From positions 62,001-126,000 of the forward strand of contig JAGKQI010000058.1 in assembly GCA_018806915.1 (NCBI GenBank): DNA of 64,000 bases, in the 5' to 3' direction. A program made the translations under genes and the position numbers. The notes beneath the pieces were generated by a model. It was not told the origin of the DNA. It saw only the letters and a program-made list of their open reading frames with translations, and did not search any database. Source of the stretch: Phytophthora colocasiae. Lineage: Eukaryota > Oomycota > Peronosporomycetes > Peronosporales > Peronosporaceae. Below are positions 54,301 through 61,717 of the stretch, piece after piece. The first letter of the stretch is position 1, and every line of letters starts with the position of its first letter.

Positions 54301-55419
54301 ATGACGGAGTGGATTGATTCGAAGGAGTTCAAGCGTCTGTGGCGCGCGCTGGTCAAGGCCGGGCGGAAAGCAAGACCGCCTTCAGGTCTGGACACGGAGC
54401 ACACCTACGTAAAGCCAGGAGTGAAGGGTCGGCTTCAAAAGGACAAGGCTGGAGTGGATTACTTCGTTGGTGTGTATTTCCAGATGTGCAATTGATTTTG
54501 GGTGTGCTAACGATGAATGTACCAGGTTCACAAGCGCTATGGGTCTTTGCTAAGAGGGAAGGATTGATACAGCCACTACTCTCGCATCCTCCTCCAAAAC
54601 CAGCCAACCTCGGACGACCGCCAATGGGAAAGCAGGCTGCATACGAAGCTGCGCAGAAACAAATTCCCGCGCCATATCAGGCAACTGGTGCAGTGGACGG
54701 CACAGCAGCGGTGAATACAGAACCAGCTGGAGGCGTCAATGTGACTGTGCCGGCGGATACAGAACAAGCAGGAGGCCTGGACATCACTCTGGCGGCGGAT
54801 ACAGAACAAACTAGAGATGGCAATGAAACTATTCCGGTGGATACAGAACAAGATGGAGATGGCAATGTGACTGTGGCGGCGGATACAGAACACTTATTAA
54901 TTATTATTAGAAATATTACCGGCAGCTTTTTTCGGTTTCGTCGACATGGCGATTGTGAATGGCATCATCGTCCACAAGCAGAAGGAGAGGAAACACATAC
55001 CAACGCATGCAGAATACATGCGCCGCCTCCACGTCGAGTTGTTGGCTGTGACTGCTACCAGCTTATCCAGGAACAAACTAGCAGAAGACCTTTCCGTCCC
55101 AATTCCCCAGCTGAACACCATCTAGAAAAGCAAGAGAGAAGATACAGGGAGAAGCGACGTCAGCACCTCTGTAAGGTTTGCTCTGCTATGACCCCACCAA
55201 AAGTCAAAGGCTTCGAGAGCCGCGTTTTTTTGCCTGGCTTGTGAAGAGCTGTATGACGGATACGTCCCTCTCTGCAACTGCGTGCGCCGAGAAGAAACCG
55301 GCAACAAACTGACATGCGACCAAATTTGGCACGACTCGTGGGCGAACGGGACTGCCATGCCAAGCCATCTGAGGAATAACATCAGGTTCCGCAAGCGCAA
55401 ACGCAGCGACGACGCGTAA
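54301..55419 (+). pseudogene. PiggyBac-type transposase remnant
   Basis: The frame from the ATG at 54301 (MTEWIDSKEFKRLWRALVKA ... DTEHTYVKPGVKGRLQKDKA) resembles the N-terminal region of oomycete piggyBac transposases, and it is lost after about 54473. The far end, 55060-55419, keeps the C-terminal zinc-binding region: 'RQHLCKVCSAMTPP', then, after a frameshift at the T-run near 55228, 'CLACEELYDGYVPLCNCV' and 'LTCDQIWHDSWANG'. The DDD catalytic domain between them is absent. The copy is therefore an internally deleted pseudogene. Confidence 0.7.
54711..54893 (+). repeat. 42-bp tandem repeat, about 4.3 copies
   Basis: Units start at 54711, 54753, 54795 and 54837, with a partial fifth at 54879. 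Each begins '(g/c)(t/c)ggatacagaac' or a close variant and is exactly 42 bp. In one frame they encode a 14-residue repeat (ADTEQAGGLDITLA and variants). The array sits in the piggyBac relic where the catalytic domain should be. Confidence 0.85.
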
Positions 55420-55965
55420 GAGCACGACAAGGTTAGTGTAGTGTTAGCTGCTAAAGCCCCGATGAAATTCAAACCACCATTTGCCTGTTCCTAGCAGCAG
55501 CTCCATGCGTTCCAACACCAACATTTCGGCCAGTTCTATCCTAGTTCTTCTTCACTTCCTTCTAGTCTAGAACTGGCCGAAAAGTTGGTGTGGGAAGTTC
55601 CCACTGGGAACGCACGGAGCTTTGGCGCGCTCCGCAGAGTGCCAGTCGTTCTGGCGCGAAAAATGCTTTGTATGTGTGTAATCGGATTTCGGGGGATACT
55701 TCCAGTAAGAGTTTCTGTGACAGGCAGTGTTCATTGCACATCTTTTCTAAGCCAATAGCGGCCAAGAAATCTTGCAGATGGTGGATACATTGTAGCATTT
55801 ATGACCACAAAGGCAAGATTTATGTCTTAGTTCGCAGTGTCTAAGACACCGACAATGGCGAACGGCTTGCAACGGATTAATTTTGCCGGTTCAGCAACCA
55901 TACAATAGTCAAGTCAAAAAATAAATTCTGTATCATACAGAATATCTTCGGGTTAAAAGGGTTAA

Positions 55966-56347
55966 CCCGGTGACTAACAACAACATACTAGTAGTCAACA
56001 TGACACGTGGAGAAGCTACGAAAAGAAGAGCTGTGGGGTGCCCTCCATGTCTCGATTCGTAGATCACCCCTGCATGAACACCATCGTCTGTCGCCGCAAT
56101 TCCTCAGCACGGAATAGGACTGCAGCACTCTTGCTCTGTGTGTTCGCCATATGAAGATGCAGATGCTAAATTTTCTTGAAAGCTGTTGCAGGGCAGTGCG
56201 GTCGGAAATCCGACGTCTCGAATGTTAGTTGTATTTTTCAACTGTATGTTTGTTTGCTTTCAATTCTAGTAGTTATGTAGCGGCATCAAGAAATAAAACT
56301 ACGACACTCTACAAACCCATGCTTGACGAAATCACAATGCCTCCGCT
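55966..56347. other. Intergenic region downstream of Kazal gene 2
   Basis: I see no supported gene or RNA. An open frame at 56229-56471 (+) overlaps the 3' end of Kazal gene 2 and has no domain. The interval presumably holds that gene's polyadenylation region. Confidence 0.5.
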
Positions 56348-57100
56348 CTACTTGCTTGCAGCGCATGCTCCATCGCTCGACTTGGTAATGTTTGAGTCCT
56401 TGCATTTGGCGATTTCCAGCATACAGGCGTTGGAGTATGTGACGCCGTTAGAACCGCACACGGGGTTGTAGTCCATGGTACACACCTTGTTGTCGCAATT
56501 GTTGCCTCGTTCGCTCTCTACAGCGCTCGAAGATGAGGTGCCATTGGAGCTTCCAGTGTTGTTCTCACACTTTGCCATCTGAAGGTAGCACTCGTTCGAG
56601 TATTCGACTCCGTTCTCGTCAGTCACCGGCTCATACACGTCGAGGCACGCATCTGGGCAGTAAGTGTTTAGCCTACGAGCTCCAGACTGCAGTCCTGACT
56701 CGTTAGAAGAAGCTGACGGGCATTGCCCATTCGATACTTGAGTGATCGCACCCCCGCTCTTACACTGAGCGACGCTGAGGACGCAGGCGTTGGAGTATGT
56801 GACTCCGTCGGAGCCACACACAGGACTGTAGATCCTAGTGCAGCCCTTAGAACAACCGGACCTTTCAGTAGGAGCAGGCGCCGCTGTGCTCGCACACTCC
56901 CCATCGGATGCTTGAGTGATTCCGCTGTTGCTGTTGCAGTCTGCCATGTTGAGAAAGCACTTGTTCGAGTACGTCACGCCGTCAGAACCGCAAACTGGCT
57001 GGTACACCTCAGGACACGCAGACGGACAGTTCTTGCTATCGCCAGCGCTAGTAGAAGCGACGGCAAGCGCTGCAAGAACTAGCGAGGCTGCGAGCTTCAT
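56348..57100 (-). CDS. Secreted Kazal-type protease inhibitor, four domains (Kazal gene 2)
   Basis: A 250-residue intronless protein with the signal peptide MKLAASLVLAALAVASTSAG; the ATG at 57100 fits both the signal peptide and the core promoter at 57132. It has four Kazal domains at about 24-68, 80-126, 143-177 and 198-246. Domains 1, 2 and 4 have six cysteines and PVCGS(D/N)G. Domain 3 is the atypical two-disulfide form (PVTDENG). Predicted P1 residues are Glu, Arg, Asp and Met in order, so domain 2 could inhibit trypsin-like enzymes and domain 4 chymotrypsin- or elastase-like ones. Linkers are serine/threonine-rich and hold N-glycosylation-like sites (NNTGSSNGTSSS). This is the most diversified member of the cluster. 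Confidence 0.9.
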   Translation of the reverse strand: MKLAASLVLAALAVASTSAGDSKNCPSACPEVYQPVCGSDGVTYSNKCFLNMADCNSNSGITQASDGECASTAAPAPTERSGCSKGCTRIYSPVCGSDGVTYSNACVLSVAQCKSGGAITQVSNGQCPSASSNESGLQSGARRLNTYCPDACLDVYEPVTDENGVEYSNECYLQMAKCENNTGSSNGTSSSSAVESERGNNCDNKVCTMDYNPVCGSNGVTYSNACMLEIAKCKDSNITKSSDGACAASK

Positions 57101-57131
57101 GGGGATTTGACAACAGTTTGTAGTTCTGCGC

Positions 57132-57145
57132 AAATTGAGAAATGA
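57132..57145 (-). promoter_or_regulatory. Oomycete initiator plus flanking core promoter of Kazal gene 2
   Basis: On the minus strand the sequence TCATTTCTCAATTT matches the oomycete core promoter consensus TCATTYBNCAWTTT at every position, 32-45 bp before the start codon. This combined initiator and flanking element is known from Phytophthora promoters, so transcription probably starts here, leaving a short 5' leader. Confidence 0.7.
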
Positions 57146-57415
57146 CCGAGTCAAACATTGATGTCTGGCTGTACAACTGGAAAAGCGAGCCATGCCCACA
57201 TTGGGTGCATGGAGCTCGTGCTTCCACACGTTGTTGAACAGCTTCGTGGCGTACGACCTAAAACCTGCAAAGCGGCTGACGATAATAACAGTCTTTGTCG
57301 GCCTTTAGCCATACATATATATAATTGGGGGCTGGAAGGATTTCAACATCGAGTTTAACATGTTTTTTACTACGTAGTACTCTCTAGACTCATTTTCACC
57401 GGCTCACTAGCGCTA

Positions 57416-58347
57416 CTAACTAGCTTTCGATGTCGTAGTAGTCTTCGTAGCCTTAGACGTCTTCTCAGCGACAGTTTGTTGCTTCGTTGAGGAAGCACAT
57501 ACATCTTCACTGGCTTGAATGAGTTTCAGTTTGGGGTTCTTGCAGCTAGCGAGCTCAAGATGGCACGAACTCGAGTAAGTGACGCCGTCGGAGCCGCAGA
57601 CGGGCGAGTAAATGTCGGGGCAAGCACCTGCGCAATTTTTGCTGTCCGACGAACTGCTGCTGCCAATGACTCCGCTCGATCCGTCTTCATACAGACTTCC
57701 GGTGCCGCTGGTTGAAGTCTTCGTCGTCTTTGACGCCTTTGTGGACTTGGAGCTCTTGGTTGACTTTGTGGGAGCTTTGGTTTCCTTTCCTGCATTCTCG
57801 TCACTGGCCGAGTCGTCCTCCGCACTGTCGTCACGCGATGCTCCAAACGATCGTCCATACAGCCTCTTGTACTCGGCCAAGATATCCACGTCCTCTTTCG
57901 TGTCCTTGCACTTGGCCATCCGCATGTAACACTCGTTCGAATACGTCTTGCCACTCTCGTCGCTCACGGGGTCATACACATCGAGACATGCGTCAGGGCA
58001 CGCAGTAGGGGCACTCCCTGACGCTTCTTTGGACGACGCAACGGAGCCACCAGCACATTCGCCAACTGCCGACAGAGTCAGCTTAGCTGTTTTACACTGG
58101 GCGATGCTGAACGCGCAGTCGTTCGTATAAGTCACACCGTCCGACCCGCACACAGGTTCATGCTTGGTCGGGCAGACCGCGTCGCAGCTGTAGCCGCTGC
58201 CTGAGGCGTCATCGGTCGATCCCGAGGCTTCCCAGCTAAAATCTGCTTCGACGTTGAACCCTTTGGTGTAGCGCCTTTCAGTGAGTTGCCAGCTTGGACA
58301 GACGTGAGAGCGATCGCCACCAGCGCGACGGCGAAACCAGACTTCAT
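57416..58347 (-). CDS. Secreted Kazal-type protease inhibitor, three domains, frame break after the signal peptide (Kazal gene 3)
   Basis: From the ATG at 58347 one frame encodes a clear signal peptide (MKSGFAVALVAIALTSVQAG) and about 20 further residues, then goes out of phase. The Kazal domains lie in the next frame, open from about 58300 down to the stop at 57416. The join falls between about 58230 and 58290. A one-base indel would explain it. A 70-nt intron (donor GTCTGT at about 58305, acceptor TTTTAG) would also restore phase but would remove the signal-peptide cleavage site, so I favour an indel, real or from sequencing. Domain 1 has six cysteines with P1 Thr; domain 2 is atypical (PVSDESG) with P1 Asp; domain 3 has six cysteines with P1 Asp. 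A K/S/T-rich linker joins domains 2 and 3. Confidence 0.65.
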
Positions 58348-58387
58348 GGAGAATTTACGCAACGACAAAGCCTGCTTGTGCTCTGCG

Positions 58388-58400
58388 AAATGGAGAATGC
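58388..58400 (-). promoter_or_regulatory. Oomycete initiator plus flanking core promoter of Kazal gene 3
   Basis: On the minus strand GCATTCTCCATTT matches TCATTYBNCAWTTT except for its first base and a one-base shorter end, 41-53 bp upstream of the ATG at 58347. Spacing is the same as in Kazal gene 2, which supports the chosen start codon. Confidence 0.55.
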
Positions 58401-59117
58401 TGGAGCCATCTCTGTTACGCTCAACGCCACGCTTCTCTCACTTTCAATCCGGAGAGGCTCTGGTCTGGGGGAAAGGCAGACGACGTCTATGCGCGAAGCA
58501 ACCAACTTTCAAGTTGCAAACCGCAGCACCCCATCCGAAGTTGCTTTCATGCATTTTGAGCACCTGGTTCTGCATGTTGATGTCTTAAGTTCGTTCCAGA
58601 GGACTTGGACTCAAAATTTGGAGGCACTCACTGACGGCAAAGTACAACGGTCGCGCCATTACAACGCGTATTTGCTTTGAGTCTGTAGCCGTTGTACATG
58701 TACCGATATGCATACGCTGCTGGTGGTTTCGAGGGGTCGATATATAGTTCGCTGCTTCTCCTCCAGCCGAGCCACTCATCAGCTAAGCTGATTCGGCTCG
58801 GTGTTCAAATTGAAGCTGGCGGTGATGAGGATTTGACCTCTATCAACTAAGCTTGGAGCGATCTGGTCCATCATGGCGTTCGGGCGTCAAAGGCGCGTCA
58901 ATGCGTTGCTACTATAAACACTGCTGTGCATCGTGGTGGAGCAAGAGGGCGAATGCAGGAGATAATTCTTTGCGGAGGTGCTACATGTATCGATATGCCA
59001 ACTGACAGGCTCTACCAATAATTTATACAAATCAAGCCTATAAAATATAACAAGACCTCCCTAAATATCGCCCTTGCGCCATACTTGTATCACGGTTGCG
59101 GAACTCCCCGGCGCAGT
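58401..59117. other. Intergenic region between Kazal gene 3 and the HAD hydrolase
   Basis: I find no supported coding frame; the 128-codon frame at 58294-58680 (+) overlaps the Kazal promoter and has no domain. An imperfect hairpin at 58767-58801 is listed separately. The segment just before 59118 is AT-rich (tataaaatataac at about 59039-59051) and may be part of the hydrolase promoter. Confidence 0.45.
58767..58801. repeat. Imperfect nested hairpin
   Basis: CCGAGCC at 58767-58773 pairs with GGCTCGG at 58795-58801. Inside it ATCAGCT pairs with AGCTGAT around a single A. The two stems are separated by unequal bulges (four and two bases). Nothing shows whether it is transcribed. Confidence 0.6.
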
Positions 59118-60126
59118 ATGACCAAGGTACCAAGGTAGTACATTGCACCTTTCCCCTTGTTGCCCCACTAAACTCTTCCACCAACAGATTATTGCCGGCC
59201 TGTCCGACGTGCTGGACAAATACGACGTGGTGCTCATCGACCAATATGGCGTGCTGCACAATGGTACAATCCCTTACATCGGCGCCGTCGACTGTTTCAA
59301 TCGCATGATACAGACTGGAAAGAAGGTTGTGCTGCTCTCCAACACCGCACACCGTTCTTTCGGTCTCCCCACCAAGTTGGGCCCCATGGGGTTCTCCACC
59401 GATTTCCAGGGCGTGACAGGCGGAGAAGTGTGTCATGACTATTTGCTGGAACGTCGTGAAACCCACGCACGGTGTTCACTTATGACCTCCGATCTGGATG
59501 GCAAAGTGACCAAGCGCGCGTCAAACCCCGAGTCTATTTTTCACGGTCTGGACGTGGAGATTGTTGGCCTGGACAAGGCCCAGTTCCTCATGGTCGAAGG
59601 TACCCAGCAGGTCTGCTACAATGACCGCGTGGCTGAAGTGCTGCCAACCGACTATCGCCACACGGGAGAAGTAAACAAAGCCATGAAAGAGTTCCTGCGC
59701 GTGGGTCTAGAACGCAAGTTGCCTCTGCTGTGTCCGAACCCGGACGTGTTGGCCGTTGTTGCCAACGACCGGTTTGTGCACATGGGGGGTGGCATCGCCA
59801 AACTGTACGAGGAAATGGGCGGTGAGGTTGTTTACTTCGGCAAGCCGATGAAGGAGCATTTCGAGGTTTGTTTGCGCTTGGCGAACGTGGATGACAACTC
59901 AAAGGTTGTTCACATTGGCGACTCGCTCCATCACGACATTCAGGGTGCGAAGAACACTGGTGTTGACAGCATCTTCATTGCTGGTGGTGTTCATGCCAAG
60001 GAGCTCAACGTGAACGCTTGGGCTAATACTGAAGAAGAGCTACGCGTGAAACCAGATCTGTTAGAAGAACTTCTCAAAAAGACAGAACTGGACCCGACGT
60101 ACACGATGACCCGCTACACGTGGTAG
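59118..60126 (+). CDS. HAD-superfamily class IIA-like hydrolase (TIGR01459-type)
   Basis: Two exons, 59118-59126 and 59188-60126, with a 61-nt intron (donor AAG|GTACCA, acceptor CCAACAG), give 315 residues. The first exon encodes only M-T-K; I infer it because the main frame has no ATG near its conserved start (IIAGLSDVLDKYDVVLIDQY). HAD motif I is 'LIDQYGVLHNG', with the nucleophilic Asp but Tyr where the usual catalytic Asp+2 stands. Motif II is the serine in 'VVLLSNTAHRS', motif III lies in 'VYFGKPM', and motif IV is 'VHIGDSLHHDIQGAKNTG'. This pattern fits the HAD-IIA branch found in bacteria and oomycetes, with unknown substrates. Without the Asp+2 acid, ordinary phosphatase activity is doubtful. 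It sits between two Kazal genes but shows no secretion signal. Confidence 0.78.
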
Positions 60127-60278
60127 AACCCGACAATTTCGGACAATCATGAGCGTGCAACTCGGGAATGTGAATTCGATAGAGTTTATGAGCGCTAAAG
60201 CAAATTATCCACTCACTCATTTTTGATCTCCTCTTCATCTGATGTACTTCAAAGTGTTTGATAACATGAATGTCATTT

Positions 60279-61343
60279 TCAGTCCGCTGCACCGCTCAAA
60301 AGCTGGTCGACAAGCAGTGCGACCTGAGCTCCACGATATTCGACAGGACGTGGACGGTGGGTTGCCGCAGGCTTGGACGCGTCAAAAGCGAGCACAACCT
60401 CACGCATGCGCGGCGGGATAGATTCTACACCATGCAGCGCACCAATTAGTCCCCCCACAATGGCTGCATTTGTATCCGTGTCGCCTCCCTTTAACAGAGT
60501 CTGTTGAATAGCGCGTTCGTAGCTCTCATTTTGCCGCAGGAAGTGCGTGGCCAACACAAATGCCCAGCGCACATGACCTACTTGCCTCGTACACACGAGA
60601 CTGGATACATCCAGCGATTCCTCTAGGAACCAGGTTCGCGCTACCGAGTTCACAGATTCGATGACATAGCGTTCTCCTCGATGAACAGCTCCTTGAAAGT
60701 CCCCTGGAACACGCAGTACATGCTCCAACATAAGGCAGTAGACAGCGTTGCAGTCTTGACACACTTGATTCGGATGGGACAGCGTTGCCTCTGCTTTAGC
60801 GAGAGCAGCGATGGTCTCATCCGACTGCCCCACGCTCCAGATCGCCAGTGGGGTTATGCGCATGAGCGATCCATTGGCTTCACTGGCCAAGCAGTTAGAG
60901 ACTGCAGTGTTTGTCATAGTAACCGCGTAATTACCGTCAGCGTCTGGTTGGATCTCGAATGCAGTAGCACACGTATTCCCAATATCAAAAGGTTTCGAGG
61001 CGCACCAGGCTACGTATTGCCTCGCCACAGACTCAAATGGGAACCCTTCACTAGGCTGATGACCCAATAGACCGCGAGCTAGAGACAAAGCCAACTCCGA
61101 GTCGTCGGTGATCTGTCCTTTGCCAACGCCGAAGACGCCTCCCCCTGGCATCGTCATAGCGTGAGATACATCGGCTTGTGTAATGACGCCGGGTGCGAAC
61201 TCGAGTGTAGCACCTGCGGCATCTCCACATAGTAGACCGAGGAAGGCGCCATGTGCGCATTTGTTTCCTCGTCTCAGCACAAAACCTGTCCTGTAGAATA
61301 CTTGTGCAGTGCGTCTGATGCAACTGGGAAACAGATCCTGCAT
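60279..61343 (-). CDS. ADP-ribosylglycohydrolase (DraG/ARH family)
   Basis: A 354-residue intronless protein. The family's three landmarks are present: 'GAFLGLLCGDAAGATLEF' near residue 32, the metal-binding 'QITDDSELALSLARGL' at about 77-92, and the second metal site 'GGDTDTNAAIVGGLIGALHG' at about 284-303. In between, 'TNTAVSNCLASEANGSLMRI' matches the substrate-loop region. These enzymes remove ADP-ribose from proteins or other acceptors using two Mg or Mn ions. The first 28 residues (MQDLFPSCIRRTAQVFYRTG) precede the domain and might target the protein to mitochondria, but this is weak. Start codon: the ATG at 61343. Confidence 0.9.
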   Translation of the reverse strand: MQDLFPSCIRRTAQVFYRTGFVLRRGNKCAHGAFLGLLCGDAAGATLEFAPGVITQADVSHAMTMPGGGVFGVGKGQITDDSELALSLARGLLGHQPSEGFPFESVARQYVAWCASKPFDIGNTCATAFEIQPDADGNYAVTMTNTAVSNCLASEANGSLMRITPLAIWSVGQSDETIAALAKAEATLSHPNQVCQDCNAVYCLMLEHVLRVPGDFQGAVHRGERYVIESVNSVARTWFLEESLDVSSLVCTRQVGHVRWAFVLATHFLRQNESYERAIQQTLLKGGDTDTNAAIVGGLIGALHGVESIPPRMREVVLAFDASKPAATHRPRPVEYRGAQVALLVDQLLSGAAD

Positions 61344-61717
61344 TTATCGTTGCGAATTTTGACAAGCTCTCGCTAATATGAAGAAGTATCAACGCTACAT
61401 ATGCAGCAGTATCATGTCCACTACGGCGAGTTTAAGCCCGAGATGAAGCTTATTCCCCGTGAGACCCTCGGAGTCTGACGAACACCAAGCACCGAACCAG
61501 ACAACAGACAATCAGCGAGATGATCTCTGAATCGAGTCGGATGGTGTACTAGTATTATAGGGCACAAGCGTGAACCGTAGAACGAGGAGGCAATTTTTCT
61601 CCAGATGGGGAATGGAAGATACGGGCTGTGTTGCAGTCGTGCCCAGCTTTGCCAGTCATTTCGCAACTTGCTAAACGCAACGCACCACCTCTCACCAGGT
61701 CCCACCAACATTCTTCT
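61344..61717. other. Divergent intergenic region between the ADP-ribosylglycohydrolase and Kazal gene 4
   Basis: It holds the promoters of both genes. The Kazal gene 4 core promoter at 61656-61669 is clear. No comparable element is clear for the minus-strand gene. No open frame is supported. Confidence 0.5.
61656..61669 (+). promoter_or_regulatory. Oomycete initiator plus flanking core promoter of Kazal gene 4
   Basis: TCATTTCGCAACTT fits the consensus TCATTYBNCAWTTT with one mismatch and lies 49-62 bp upstream of the ATG at 61718. The same element and spacing occur before Kazal genes 2 and 3. Confidence 0.6.

Larger units (their letters stand above)
54001..55965 (+). mobile_element. PiggyBac-like element relic inside the Kazal cluster
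   Basis: TTAA target duplications flank the element at 54001-54004 and 55962-55965, the hallmark of piggyBac insertion. The terminal inverted repeats read CCCTTTTAGCCCGA on the left and, reversed, CCCTTTTAACCCGA on the right. Just inside, each end carries a palindromic motif, ATTCTGTA-(TTC or TCA)-TACAGAAT. The interior retains the beginning and end of a transposase gene but not the catalytic middle, which has been replaced by a 42-bp tandem repeat and unrelated sequence. It separates Kazal gene 1 from Kazal gene 2. Confidence 0.82.

Noticed and set aside
58294..58680. 128-codon plus-strand frame upstream of Kazal gene 3
   Set aside because: It overlaps the promoter and signal peptide of the minus-strand gene and has no recognisable feature.
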